This document shows, one piece after another, positions 14,861 through 22,272 of a DNA stretch of 26,063 bases (position 1 is its first letter; each line of letters opens with the position of its first letter). The notes beneath the pieces are model-generated. The model did no database searches. It saw only the letters and a program-made list of their open reading frames with translations, and was not told the DNA's origin. The position numbers and the translations under genes were made by a program. The stretch is from contig CALBJC010000128.1 in NCBI GenBank assembly GCA_937892655.1, positions 1 through 26,063 on the forward strand, written 5' to 3'. This DNA comes from an uncultured Clostridia bacterium. Its GTDB lineage: Bacteria > Bacillota > Clostridia > Oscillospirales > Ruminococcaceae.

Positions 14861-16249
14861 TTAAAACTGCATTTTCTTTTCGATGTATGAAACGAGGTCG
14901 TCGATCTTTACTCTTTCCTGTTCCATAGTATCTCTGTCACGAACTGTTACACAACCGTCTTCAACAGAGTCAAAGTCATAAGTGATACAGAATGGTGTAC
15001 CGATCTCATCCTGTCTTCTGTAACGCTTACCGATTGAGCCTGCCTCATCGTAATCAACGCAGAAATGCTTTGAAAGGTTATCGCAAAGCTCTGAAGCCTC
15101 AGCAGAAAGCTTCTTTGAAAGAGGGAGCACACAAGCCTTGAATGGTGCAAGTGCAGGGTGGAAATGCATAACTGTTCTTACATCAGGCTTATCCTCTGTA
15201 CCGATGTTTTCTTCGTCGTAAGCTTCAACTAAAACTGTTAAGAAAAGTCTTTCAACGCCGAGTGATGGCTCGATAACGTATGGAATGTATCTTTCATTTG
15301 TTTCAGGGTCAAAGTAATCAAGGCTCTTGCCTGATGTATTGATATGCTGTGTCAGGTCATAGTCTGTTCTGTCAGCAACGCCCCAGAGCTCGCCCCAGCC
15401 GAATGGGAAGAGGTATTCAAAGTCAGTAGTAGCCTTTGAGTAGAAGCAGAGCTCTTCAGGTGAATGGTCACGCAGTCTTAAGTTTTCTTCCTTGATGCCA
15501 AGGCTCAAAAGCCAGTTCTTGCAGAACTCTCTCCAGTACGCAAACCATTCAAGGTCAGTACCTGGCTTACAGAAGAATTCAAGCTCCATCTGTTCAAATT
15601 CTCTTACTCTGAAGATGAAGTTACCTGGAGTGATTTCGTTTCTGAATGACTTGCCAACCTGAGCTACGCCGAAAGGAACCTTCTTTCTTGTTGTTCTCTG
15701 GATATTTGCAAAGTTTACGAAAATACCCTGAGCTGTTTCAGGACGAAGATAAAGTTCACTCTTTGAATCCTCAGTTACACCCTGGAATGTCTTGAACATG
15801 AGGTTGAACTGTCTGATATCTGTAAAATTCTTCTTACCGCAGTTAGGGCATTCAATACCTTTTTCTGTAATATATGCCATCATCTGCTCGTTTGTCCAGC
15901 CTGCAACAGATGTACCGTCAAAATCTTCGATAAGGTTGTCAGCACGGTGTCTTGTCTTACATTCCTTACAGTCCATAAGAGGGTCTGAGAAGCCGCCGAT
16001 GTGACCTGAAGCTACCCATGTCTGTGGGTTCATTAAAATTGCAGAATCAAGACCAACGTTTAACTTGTTTTCCTGAATAAACTTCTTTCTCCAGGCATTC
16101 TTGATGTTTGTCTTGAGCTCAACGCCTAAAGGGCCGTAATCCCATGTATTTGCAAGACCGCCGTAGATCTCACTACCCGGGTATACAAAGCCTCTGCCCT
16201 TACAGAGCGCAACGATTTTCTCCATTGTTTTTTCTGTATTCTTCATCAT
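14861..16249 (-). CDS. glyS: Glycyl-tRNA synthetase, alpha2 (single-chain) type
   Basis: This class II synthetase charges tRNA-Gly. It has 462 residues, the size of the homodimeric form found in many Firmicutes and eukaryotes rather than the alpha2beta2 GlyQ/GlyS form. Visible signatures are FVYPGSEIYGG (21-31), CKEC (94-97) and CPNC (134-137) paired cysteines, LRPETAQGIFVNF (168-180), motif 2 FRNEITPGNFIFRVREFEQ (202-220), and motif 3 EPSLGVERLF (327-336). A C-terminal anticodon-binding domain (about 360-455) follows, starting near FKACVLPL. AGGAG lies 8-9 bases before the first of two consecutive ATG codons. Its own promoter and terminator flank it, so it appears monocistronic. I see no T-box sequence in its leader. 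Confidence 0.97.
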   Translation of the reverse strand: MMKNTEKTMEKIVALCKGRGFVYPGSEIYGGLANTWDYGPLGVELKTNIKNAWRKKFIQENKLNVGLDSAILMNPQTWVASGHIGGFSDPLMDCKECKTRHRADNLIEDFDGTSVAGWTNEQMMAYITEKGIECPNCGKKNFTDIRQFNLMFKTFQGVTEDSKSELYLRPETAQGIFVNFANIQRTTRKKVPFGVAQVGKSFRNEITPGNFIFRVREFEQMELEFFCKPGTDLEWFAYWREFCKNWLLSLGIKEENLRLRDHSPEELCFYSKATTDFEYLFPFGWGELWGVADRTDYDLTQHINTSGKSLDYFDPETNERYIPYVIEPSLGVERLFLTVLVEAYDEENIGTEDKPDVRTVMHFHPALAPFKACVLPLSKKLSAEASELCDNLSKHFCVDYDEAGSIGKRYRRQDEIGTPFCITYDFDSVEDGCVTVRDRDTMEQERVKIDDLVSYIEKKMQF

Positions 16250-16287
16250 AGAAAATGCTCCTTTATTTAAGATAAATATACTATTTT

Positions 16288-16316
16288 ATTGTAATCGAAA
16301 ATTTACTTAAAGTCAA
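16288..16316 (-). promoter_or_regulatory. glyS promoter
   Basis: On the minus strand TTGACT (16316-16311), a 17-base spacer and TACAAT (16293-16288) form a near-consensus promoter about 38 bases before the glyS start. The stretch between this and the divergent promoter (16317-16502) is AT-rich and contains no gene. Confidence 0.75.
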
Positions 16317-16502
16317 GGAGTAGGGCGGCTTTTAATCATCAAAATATCATTTATACAAACTTATTTAACAAATTCTGAGATTTATTGTATATTTACCATT
16401 CCAAATCAAAAATTTCAAACGTTTGTCATTGTGCAAATTGTACAAGAATTGTTGTAAGTTTAAAGTCAATCATACAATTATTTTTTTTATTAACAATTTG
16501 CT

Positions 16503-16531
16503 TTGACAAATTGCGATTTTGTTGCTAAAAT
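16503..16531 (+). promoter_or_regulatory. Promoter for minD-like gene, with flanking inverted repeat
   Basis: TTGACA (16503-16508), a 17-base spacer and TAAAAT (16526-16531) form a strong promoter. The -35 lies between and into CAATTTG (16494-16500) and CAAATTG (16507-16513), an inverted repeat that could be an operator. A third CAAATTG is at 16434-16440. Confidence 0.78.
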
Positions 16532-16555
16532 ATATTATGTAAACTTATCTAAAAA

Positions 16556-16631
16556 AGCCGTTATTGCACCAGTAAACATAAAATCGGCTGTTAATAAATA
16601 AACTTTATTTTGTTAGTCCTTTTTGGTGCAA
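16556..16631 (+). promoter_or_regulatory. Possible pseudoknotted leader before minD-like gene
   Basis: AGCCG (16556-16560) can pair with CGGCT (16585-16589). Within that loop, TTGCACCA (16564-16571) is perfectly complementary to TGGTGCAA (16624-16631), which ends 9 bases before the ribosome site AGGAG (16641-16645). The nested-across pairing would be an H-type pseudoknot in the 120-base leader. The pairing is seen by eye only; no covariation was tested. Confidence 0.3.
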
Positions 16632-16656
16632 AGGTATGAAAGGAGCAGCAACATAT

Positions 16657-17397
16657 ATGTCAAAAGTTATTGCAGTTACATCCGGTAAGGGCGGTACAGG
16701 TAAATCCTCTATCTGCGCTTGCTTAGGCTATGCTCTTGCAAAGCAGGGTTCAAGAACTCTTATCCTGGAGCTTGACTTCGGTCTTCGCTGCCTTGATATC
16801 ATGCTCGGTATGCAGGGCAACATTACTTACGACCTCGGCGACGTTTTAGCAGGCACTTGTGACGTTTACAAGGCTACAGCCAACGTTAAGATGGCTCAGA
16901 ACTTAAGCGTAGTATGCGCACCGTCTGACCCATTCGCTCAGGTTAACGCTGAACAGATCAAGAACATCTGTGAAGAAATGAGAAAGTACTATGAATACAT
17001 CATCGTAGATACATCTGCCGGTATCAACGGCAGCGTATTTGATGTTGTAACTCAGTCAGACCTCATCCTTATAGTTACAACTCCTGACCCTGTATGCGTT
17101 CGTGACGCTCAGATGATGTCAGATGAATTCTACAAGAGAGGCAACCAGAAGCAGAGACTTTTAGTTAACAAGGCTAACAAGCGTCTCTTTGACGTTGAGC
17201 ACGTTGACGACCTTGACGGTATCATCGATACAGTAGGCGTTCAGCTCCTCGGCGTAATCCCTGAAGATAACGCTATTCCTCTCTCAACAGGTAAGGGCAA
17301 CCCGCTCCCATCAAACTCAATGGGCTTTATGGCATTCTCAGCTATCTCAAAGAGAGTTAAGGGCGAAAACGTTCCTCTTACAATCAAGCAGTTATAA
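16657..17397 (+). CDS. minD: MinD-like deviant Walker A ATPase, no C-terminal amphipathic helix
   Basis: MinD positions the division septum as a membrane-associated ATPase partnering MinC. The protein has 246 residues from the ATG at 16657, chosen because AGGAG lies 11 bases upstream; the ATG at 16636 sits one base after a purine tract and is unlikely. The ParA/MinD signature is complete: deviant Walker A GKGGTGKSS (10-18), LDFGLRCLDIMLG (39-51, cf. MinD DIGLRNLD), and Walker B IIVDTSAGI (115-123). Sequence ends GENVPLTIKQL, without the FLKRLFGG-like amphipathic helix that tethers MinD to membrane, and is about 20 residues shorter than usual. No minC or minE is adjacent; mgsA follows after 60 bases. 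In many clostridia minD and mgsA lie in one longer cluster with minC, minE and rodA, so this looks like a reduced version. Confidence 0.8.
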   Translation: MSKVIAVTSGKGGTGKSSICACLGYALAKQGSRTLILELDFGLRCLDIMLGMQGNITYDLGDVLAGTCDVYKATANVKMAQNLSVVCAPSDPFAQVNAEQIKNICEEMRKYYEYIIVDTSAGINGSVFDVVTQSDLILIVTTPDPVCVRDAQMMSDEFYKRGNQKQRLLVNKANKRLFDVEHVDDLDGIIDTVGVQLLGVIPEDNAIPLSTGKGNPLPSNSMGFMAFSAISKRVKGENVPLTIKQL

Positions 17398-17417
17398 TCA
17401 CAACACCAAGGCGAGTT

Positions 17418-17438
17418 AAAGGTAGCGCTCCTACCTTT
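17418..17438 (+). other. Intercistronic hairpin between minD-like gene and mgsA
   Basis: AAAGGTAG (17418-17425), loop CGCTC and CTACCTTT (17431-17438) make a perfect 8-bp stem followed by one further T and then the mgsA ribosome-site region. The T tract is too short for a strong terminator; partial attenuation or mRNA processing is possible. Confidence 0.5.
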
Positions 17439-17457
17439 TGAAAGGAATGAAAAGAAT

Positions 17458-17868
17458 ATGAATATCGCGCTTATTGCACATGATACTAAGAAAGAACTTA
17501 TGGTACAGTTTTGCATTGCATACTGTGGCGTTTTAAGCAGACATAACCTATGTGCAACAGGAACAACAGGCAAGCAGGTATCAGAGGCAACAGGTCTTAA
17601 GATTCAGAAATACTTAAGCGGCAGACAGGGTGGCGACCAGCAGATCGCGTCAAGAATTTCATGTAACGAAATCGACCTTCTTCTGTTCTTCAGAGACCCT
17701 CTCACAGCAAAGCCTCACGAACCAAACGAAATGAACCTGCTCAGATTATGCGATGTTCACAACATTCCTCTTGCTACAAATATAGCTACAGCAGAAGCGC
17801 TCATCCACGCTCTCGAAAGAGGCGACCTTGACTGGAGAGAAATCGTAAATCCTGTCAAGGCAAGATAA
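17458..17868 (+). CDS. mgsA: Methylglyoxal synthase (one conserved Asp replaced by Asn)
   Basis: MgsA converts dihydroxyacetone phosphate to methylglyoxal and phosphate, a glycolytic bypass under phosphate limitation or carbon overflow. The 136-residue length is usual. Conserved blocks are IALIAHD (3-9), ATGTTG (33-38), SGRQGGDQQI (54-63, usually SGPxGGDQQ), FFRDPL (77-82), PHEPN (86-90), NIPLATNIATAE (102-113). By alignment with the E. coli enzyme from memory, H8, D9, D60, D80 and H87 correspond to H19, D20, D71, D91 and H98, but the Asp101 position is N90 here. The start has GAAAGGA about 11 bases upstream. It is downstream of the MinD-like gene and ends about 25 bases before the T-box leader; glycerol kinase, which feeds the DHAP pool, is elsewhere in the window. 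Confidence 0.92.
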   Translation: MNIALIAHDTKKELMVQFCIAYCGVLSRHNLCATGTTGKQVSEATGLKIQKYLSGRQGGDQQIASRISCNEIDLLLFFRDPLTAKPHEPNEMNLLRLCDVHNIPLATNIATAEALIHALERGDLDWREIVNPVKAR

Positions 17869-17890
17869 TAAAAAGTTAATACCACAAAGG

Positions 17891-18120
17891 CTGTGAAGAG
17901 GAGTGCGTCTTTAAACCCTTTTACAGAGAGAGCAGCGTATGCTGAAAGCTGCTTATCGCGGAAAAGTCTGCTGACACCTCGGAGCCGTTATCTGACAAAG
18001 GATAACCGTTATATCGCGTTAAGATAGCAAAGAAAACCTTATGGGTTTTAAATTCGGGTGGTACCACGGCAAAAACGTCGTCCCTTAAAAGTGGCATATG
18101 TCGCTTTTAGGGGGCTTTTT
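17891..18120 (+). promoter_or_regulatory. T-box riboswitch leader of hisS-aspS
   Basis: T-box leaders bind uncharged tRNA and then allow antitermination. Stem I is closed by GAGG (17898-17901) with CCTC (17977-17980); its upper part has ACAGAGAG and an apical stem AGCAGC/GCTGCT (17931-17936/17948-17953) enclosing GCTGAAA. The specifier position reads GACAC (17973-17977), overlapping GAC (Asp) and CAC (His). The T-box core GGGTGGTACCACGG (18056-18069) gives the acceptor-pairing bulge UGGU. CCC (18082-18084) can pair either with GGG (18056-18058) in the antiterminator or with the terminator 3' arm. UGGU suits a discriminator G or A, and the A after GAC fits the usual purine, both favouring tRNA-Asp. 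The genes controlled are hisS and aspS. I did not find a convincing promoter in 17869-17890. Confidence 0.93.
18082..18120 (+). terminator. T-box-controlled intrinsic terminator
   Basis: CCCTTAAAAG (18082-18091) pairs with CTTTTAGGGG (18104-18113, one U-G pair), followed by GC and TTTTT (18116-18120). It is mutually exclusive with the antiterminator. Confidence 0.92.
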
Positions 18121-18208
18121 ATTTTGTTCTTAAAAATTCTATAGTATCTTAATGATATTATACTATAATAGCTTTAATATTTTACTTTATTCTGAAAGGA
18201 AAGATTTT

Positions 18209-19498
18209 ATGGCAATACTTACACAAAGGCCTAAGGGCACGCAGGATGTTACTCCTCGCGAGGTAAGAAAATGGCAGACAGTAGAAAAAGTAGCAGCGCA
18301 GACCGCTGAAACCTTCGGTTTCAAGGAGATACGCTTCCCTACCTTTGAACATACAGAGCTTTTCACCCGTTCAGTAGGCGAAACAACAGACGTTGTTCAA
18401 AAAGAAATGTATACCTTTATCGACAAGGGTGACCGCTCAATCACATTGCGCCCTGAGGGTACTGCAAGTACAATGAGAGCGCTTTTGGAAAACGGTCTTT
18501 TAAATGACGCTCTGCCTTTGAAGGTTTTCTACATCACTCCATGCTTTAGATACGAAAAGCCACAGGCTGGCAGACTCAGAGAATTCCACCAGTTCGGTGT
18601 TGAAATGGCGGGTGCACAGTCACCTGTTGCAGACGCTGAGGTCATCTCACTTGCAAGAACAGTTTTGACAAATGTAGGTATCAAAAAATTAAAGCTCTTT
18701 ATCAACTCTATCGGCTGTCCTGCTTGTAGGGCTCGCTACCACGAGGCTTTAAAGGAATTTTTCTCTGGCAGAAAAGATGAGCTTTGCGAAACCTGCTTAT
18801 CCCGTCTTGAGAAAAACCCTATGAGAATTTTAGACTGCAAATCGCCTATCTGCTCAGATATCGCAAACGGCGCGCCTGTAATTCTCGATTTTCTCTGCGA
18901 GGAATGCTCAGACCACTTTGAAAAGCTAAAGGGTTACCTGACCGCTATGAACATCGAGTTTGAGGTTAACCCTAAGATCGTAAGAGGCCTTGACTATTAT
19001 ACAAAAACTGTATTTGAGTTTGTAACAGAAGAAATCGGCGCTCAGGGCACAGTATGCGGCGGCGGCAGATTTGACGGCCTTATCGAAGAGCTCGGCGGTA
19101 AGCCTACTCCTTGTCTTGGCTTTGCTATCGGTCTCGAAAGACTTATTATGCTCGCCGAAAAGCAGGGCGCTCAGTTTATGGAAGATAAAGCGCTTGATTT
19201 GTATGTAGCTCCGCTTGATGACAATACTATAACAAAAGCACTCTCACTAACAGCAGCCTTGCGCGAAATGGGCTTTCGAGCAGAAACCGACTCTGTAGGC
19301 AGAGGCCTCAAGGCTCAGATGAAATATGCTGACAAGATGGGTGCTCGATACACAATAGTTCTTGGCTCTGACGAAATTGCAAACAACTCAGCAAAGCTCA
19401 AGAACATGAAAACAGGCGAGCAGCTTGAAATCTCACTCGGCGATGATTTTGCAGAAAAGTTTATGGCAATCTCAATAGCTGAGGGTATGGAAATTTAA
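18209..19498 (+). CDS. hisS: Histidyl-tRNA synthetase
   Basis: This class II synthetase charges tRNA-His. The protein has 429 residues from the ATG at 18209, supported by AAAGGA 8 bases upstream and by MAILTQRPKGTQDV being the usual N-terminus; an in-frame ATG at 18152 lies between the terminator and this site and is rejected. Visible signatures are RPEGT (81-85), motif 2 FRYEKPQAGRLREFHQFGVE (113-132), RGLDYYTKTVFEF (259-271), CGGGRFDGLIEELGG (283-297) and motif 3 GFAIGLERL (304-312), then the anticodon-binding domain (about 325-425). The insertion domain carries four Cys pairs (170/173, 193/196, 210/215, 230/233), as in other clostridial enzymes and suggestive of zinc. It is first gene after the T-box and 17 bases ahead of aspS. 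Confidence 0.97.
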   Translation: MAILTQRPKGTQDVTPREVRKWQTVEKVAAQTAETFGFKEIRFPTFEHTELFTRSVGETTDVVQKEMYTFIDKGDRSITLRPEGTASTMRALLENGLLNDALPLKVFYITPCFRYEKPQAGRLREFHQFGVEMAGAQSPVADAEVISLARTVLTNVGIKKLKLFINSIGCPACRARYHEALKEFFSGRKDELCETCLSRLEKNPMRILDCKSPICSDIANGAPVILDFLCEECSDHFEKLKGYLTAMNIEFEVNPKIVRGLDYYTKTVFEFVTEEIGAQGTVCGGGRFDGLIEELGGKPTPCLGFAIGLERLIMLAEKQGAQFMEDKALDLYVAPLDDNTITKALSLTAALREMGFRAETDSVGRGLKAQMKYADKMGARYTIVLGSDEIANNSAKLKNMKTGEQLEISLGDDFAEKFMAISIAEGMEI

Positions 19499-19515
19499 TA
19501 AAAGGAGAAATTATT

Positions 19516-21294
19516 ATGGATACAATGAAGGGCTTATCAAGAACCCATTACTGCGCCGAAATTCCGCTTACAGAAGGAGCTGAGGTTGTAGTAGGCGGTT
19601 TTGTTCAGAAAATAAGAGATTTGGGTAACCTTATCTTTATCGACCTGCGTGACAGAACAGGTATCGTTCAGCTTTCATTCAACGACAATACTGCAAGAGA
19701 TATCTTTGAAAAGGCAAGAGATGTAAGAACAGAATTCTGCCTTATGGCAAAGGGTATCGTTACAGAAAGAGAAAGCAAGAACAACGAGATCAAGACAGGC
19801 TCTGTTGAAATTATGGTTTCAGATTTAAGAATACTTGCTAAGGCTCAGACAACTCCTTTTGAGGTTACAAACTCAGATAAGGTAAACGATGAATTAAAGC
19901 TCCGCTACCGTTATCTTGACCTTAGAAACCCAAAATTACAGCAAAACATCATCCGCCGTCACGAAATCGCTCGTGTTACAAGAGAGTATTTCTATGATAA
20001 CGGCTTTATCGAAATTGAAACTCCTATGATGATGAAGTCAACTCCTGAGGGTGCAAGAGACTATCTCGTTCCGTCAAGAGTTCATCCCGGCAAGTTCTAC
20101 GCTCTGCCACAGTCACCGCAGATCTACAAGCAGCTTCTGATGATTTCAGGCTATGACAGATACATTCAGCTCGCTCGTTGCTTCAGAGATGAAGACCTTC
20201 GTGCTGACAGACAGCCTGAATTTACTCAGATCGACCTTGAAATGTCATTCGTTGATATTGATGACATCTTAAAAATGGCTGAAGGCTACATCAAAACCCT
20301 CTTTGAAAAGGTTATGAATATTGATATTCCAATGCCTCTCCCACGTCTTACATTTAAAGACGCTATGGAACGTTTCGGCTCAGACAAACCTGATACACGT
20401 TTTGGTATGGAAATTCAGAATATTTCAGAGTTTGCAAAGAAAACTGACTTTGTTGTTTTCAATTCTGCAATCGAAGCAGGCGGTTCAGTTCGCTGTATCG
20501 TAGTTGAAAACGGCGCTGCAACATACACAAGAAAAGAAATCGACAAGCTCACAGAACACGCAAAGGGTATCGGCGCAAAGGGCCTTGCATACATCCGCTG
20601 GGTTGAAGATGAGCCAAACTGCTCATTTGCAAAATTCTTAAAAGAAGGCGAGCTTGCAGAGCTCTGCAGCCTCGTTGGCGCAAAGAAAGGCGACGTAGTT
20701 TTAATTGTTGCTGATAAGGATAAGGTTACTTTACCAACTCTTGGCGCATTAAGACTTATCGCCGCAAAGAAGCTTGATATCATCCCTGATACATTCAATT
20801 TCTTATGGATTACAGAGTTCCCATTCTTTGAATATGATGAAGAATCTGACCAGTGGCTCGCTATGCATCATCCATTTACAATGCCTATGGATGAATGCTT
20901 AGACATCCTCGATTCAGACCCTGGCAATGTTCGCGCTAAGGCTTATGACCTCGTTTTAAACGGCACAGAGCTTTGCTCAGGTTCAATAAGAATTACCGAC
21001 TTTGAATTACAGCAGAAGATGTTCAAGGCACTTGGCCTTACAGATGAAGAAATTCAGGCTAAGTTTGGCTTCTTAGTTGACGCTTACCGCTACGGCGCAC
21101 CACCACACGGCGGTATGGGTATCGGTCTTGACCGTCTTTCAATGATTATGTGCGGTGCAGATTCCCTCAGAGATGTAGTAGCATTCCCTAAGGTACAAAA
21201 CGCTTCAGAGCTTATGAGCGACTGCCCATCAGTTGTTGACGCTCAGCAGCTTTCAGACCTCTCAATCGCCTGCATCACAAAGGACGAAGAATAA
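19516..21294 (+). CDS. aspS: Aspartyl-tRNA synthetase, bacterial type
   Basis: This class II synthetase charges tRNA-Asp. The 592-residue length with a GAD insertion domain (about 285-425) is typical of the bacterial form. The N-terminal OB anticodon-binding domain contains RDLGNLIFIDLRDRTGIVQ (34-52). Catalytic motifs include ETPMMMKSTPEGARDYLVPS (168-187), QSPQIYKQLLM (199-209), FRDEDLRADRQPEFTQID (223-240) and GMGIGLDRL near 540. L36 in RDLG is the residue I recall as typical of discriminating AspRS, where nondiscriminating bacterial enzymes have His; this is a single-residue inference. AAAGGAG precedes the ATG. It is the second gene of the T-box operon and ends before a strong terminator. 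Confidence 0.97.
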   Translation: MDTMKGLSRTHYCAEIPLTEGAEVVVGGFVQKIRDLGNLIFIDLRDRTGIVQLSFNDNTARDIFEKARDVRTEFCLMAKGIVTERESKNNEIKTGSVEIMVSDLRILAKAQTTPFEVTNSDKVNDELKLRYRYLDLRNPKLQQNIIRRHEIARVTREYFYDNGFIEIETPMMMKSTPEGARDYLVPSRVHPGKFYALPQSPQIYKQLLMISGYDRYIQLARCFRDEDLRADRQPEFTQIDLEMSFVDIDDILKMAEGYIKTLFEKVMNIDIPMPLPRLTFKDAMERFGSDKPDTRFGMEIQNISEFAKKTDFVVFNSAIEAGGSVRCIVVENGAATYTRKEIDKLTEHAKGIGAKGLAYIRWVEDEPNCSFAKFLKEGELAELCSLVGAKKGDVVLIVADKDKVTLPTLGALRLIAAKKLDIIPDTFNFLWITEFPFFEYDEESDQWLAMHHPFTMPMDECLDILDSDPGNVRAKAYDLVLNGTELCSGSIRITDFELQQKMFKALGLTDEEIQAKFGFLVDAYRYGAPPHGGMGIGLDRLSMIMCGADSLRDVVAFPKVQNASELMSDCPSVVDAQQLSDLSIACITKDEE

Positions 21295-21314
21295 AATCAA
21301 AAAGATATAAAAAT

Positions 21315-21348
21315 AACGGACTGAGTTTTCTCAGTCCGTTTTCTTTTT
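21315..21348. terminator. Terminator after aspS, likely bidirectional
   Basis: A perfect 11-bp stem AACGGACTGAG (21315-21325) / CTCAGTCCGTT (21330-21340) with TTTT loop is followed by TTCTTTTT. The A-rich left side gives a T tract on the minus strand for the convergent AraC gene. Confidence 0.92.
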
Positions 21349-21365
21349 GCTTTAATTTTATAAGT

Positions 21366-22187
21366 TTATACCTTCTTTACAGGCACCCATATTTCACCGT
21401 GATCAGGGTCAATATAAAATTCTAAGTTATAGTTGCCCGCAAGCTCGTATTCTCTGCAGTTTGGCAGCCATTCACTCCAGATTTTTGTATTCACACTCTG
21501 CAAAGCCTCAGGGCATTTACCGCTGTATGGAAATACCGCCCATATGCCCGCTTCAAAGGTGATGGTTTTAAATTCCTTTTCAATCTCAAAGCAAGGCAGA
21601 TACAAATCTGCAATATAGTAGTCAAACTCCTTGCCGTTTGAGTCAACGCAAGCACCAAAAACGCCCTTTATCTTCTCACCGCCACCGCTTGCATAATGCT
21701 CCTGCCAGAACGAAGGCACTTCTGTATAAGAGGTTTCTGTATTAAACCTTCTGCAAAAGCCCTTGATAGTAAATGCTGCCTTTTGTGATATTCTGTACTC
21801 GATCATATTTCCGCCCTCCAGCTTCAGTTTAATTCTTATGGGAGATATAGATTTTATACTAGCCTTTTTCTCCCTTGCAGCCGTAGGAGATACTCCGTGA
21901 AATCTTGTAAAAGCACGGGTAAAGCTATCGTGAGATTCGTAGCCGTATTTTAGCGCTATATCAATGATTTTTTCGTCTGTTGATAAAATTTCCTCAGCGG
22001 CAAGAGTAAGCCTGCGGTTTCTTATGTATTCGCCCACCGTCTGCGAGCATAAAACCCCGAATATCTTCTGAAAATAAAATTCAGAGATACAGGCCTTTGA
22101 AGCTATCTGCGAAATAGTTATATCCTCGCAGATGTTTTGCTCGATAAAATCGATAGCGCTCTGTATGCCCTGCGCCAAGTTATCCAT
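21366..22187 (-). CDS. AraC-type HTH regulator with GyrI-like effector-binding domain
   Basis: The protein has 273 residues. The N-terminal part (about 8-108) is an AraC double HTH: DITISQIASKACISEFYFQKIF for the first and KIIDIALKYGYESHDSFTRAFTRFHGVSP for the second (about 73-101). The C-terminal part (about 128-273) resembles the AraC effector-binding/GyrI-like fold of Rob/SoxS-linked and MDR-type regulators, which bind small, often hydrophobic or cationic ligands: MIEYRI...FTIKGF, FPYSGKCPEALQSV, and the closing LEFYIDPDHGEIWVPVKK. AAGGAG lies 10 bases before the ATG. A minus-strand TATAAT upstream suggests its own promoter. The ligand and targets are unknown; no efflux gene is adjacent. 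Confidence 0.92.
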   Translation of the reverse strand: MDNLAQGIQSAIDFIEQNICEDITISQIASKACISEFYFQKIFGVLCSQTVGEYIRNRRLTLAAEEILSTDEKIIDIALKYGYESHDSFTRAFTRFHGVSPTAAREKKASIKSISPIRIKLKLEGGNMIEYRISQKAAFTIKGFCRRFNTETSYTEVPSFWQEHYASGGGEKIKGVFGACVDSNGKEFDYYIADLYLPCFEIEKEFKTITFEAGIWAVFPYSGKCPEALQSVNTKIWSEWLPNCREYELAGNYNLEFYIDPDHGEIWVPVKKV

Positions 22188-22216
22188 TTGTCATCAACTC
22201 CTTTGACTGTATTTTC

Positions 22217-22222
22217 ATTATA
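22217..22222 (-). promoter_or_regulatory. Candidate -10 for the AraC/GyrI-like gene
   Basis: A perfect TATAAT on the minus strand (22222-22217) lies 29 bases before the ATG. No good -35 is seen at the correct distance, so activity may be weak or activator dependent. Confidence 0.35.
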
Positions 22223-22241
22223 CAGCCATAATTTTCAAAAC

Positions 22242-22272
22242 GCTTTGCATTTTCTGCTCTTTTGTGCAAAGC
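22242..22272 (-). terminator. Inverted repeat at the 3' end of glpK
   Basis: GCTTTGCA and TGCAAAGC (22242-22249 and 22265-22272) form an 8-bp stem with a 15-base loop, overlapping the glpK stop codon and followed on the minus strand by GTTTTG. It is a weak terminator candidate and could alternatively be an operator for the following AraC gene. Confidence 0.4.

Noticed and set aside
16250..16320. T-box leader for glyS
   Set aside because: No GGGTGGTACC-type core or terminator on the minus strand; the leader from the mapped promoter-like sequence is only about 30 bases.
18152..18208. Upstream ATG at 18152 as hisS start
   Set aside because: The added 19 residues are not HisRS-like and the ATG at 18209 has AAAGGA 8 bases upstream and begins the family's normal N-terminus.
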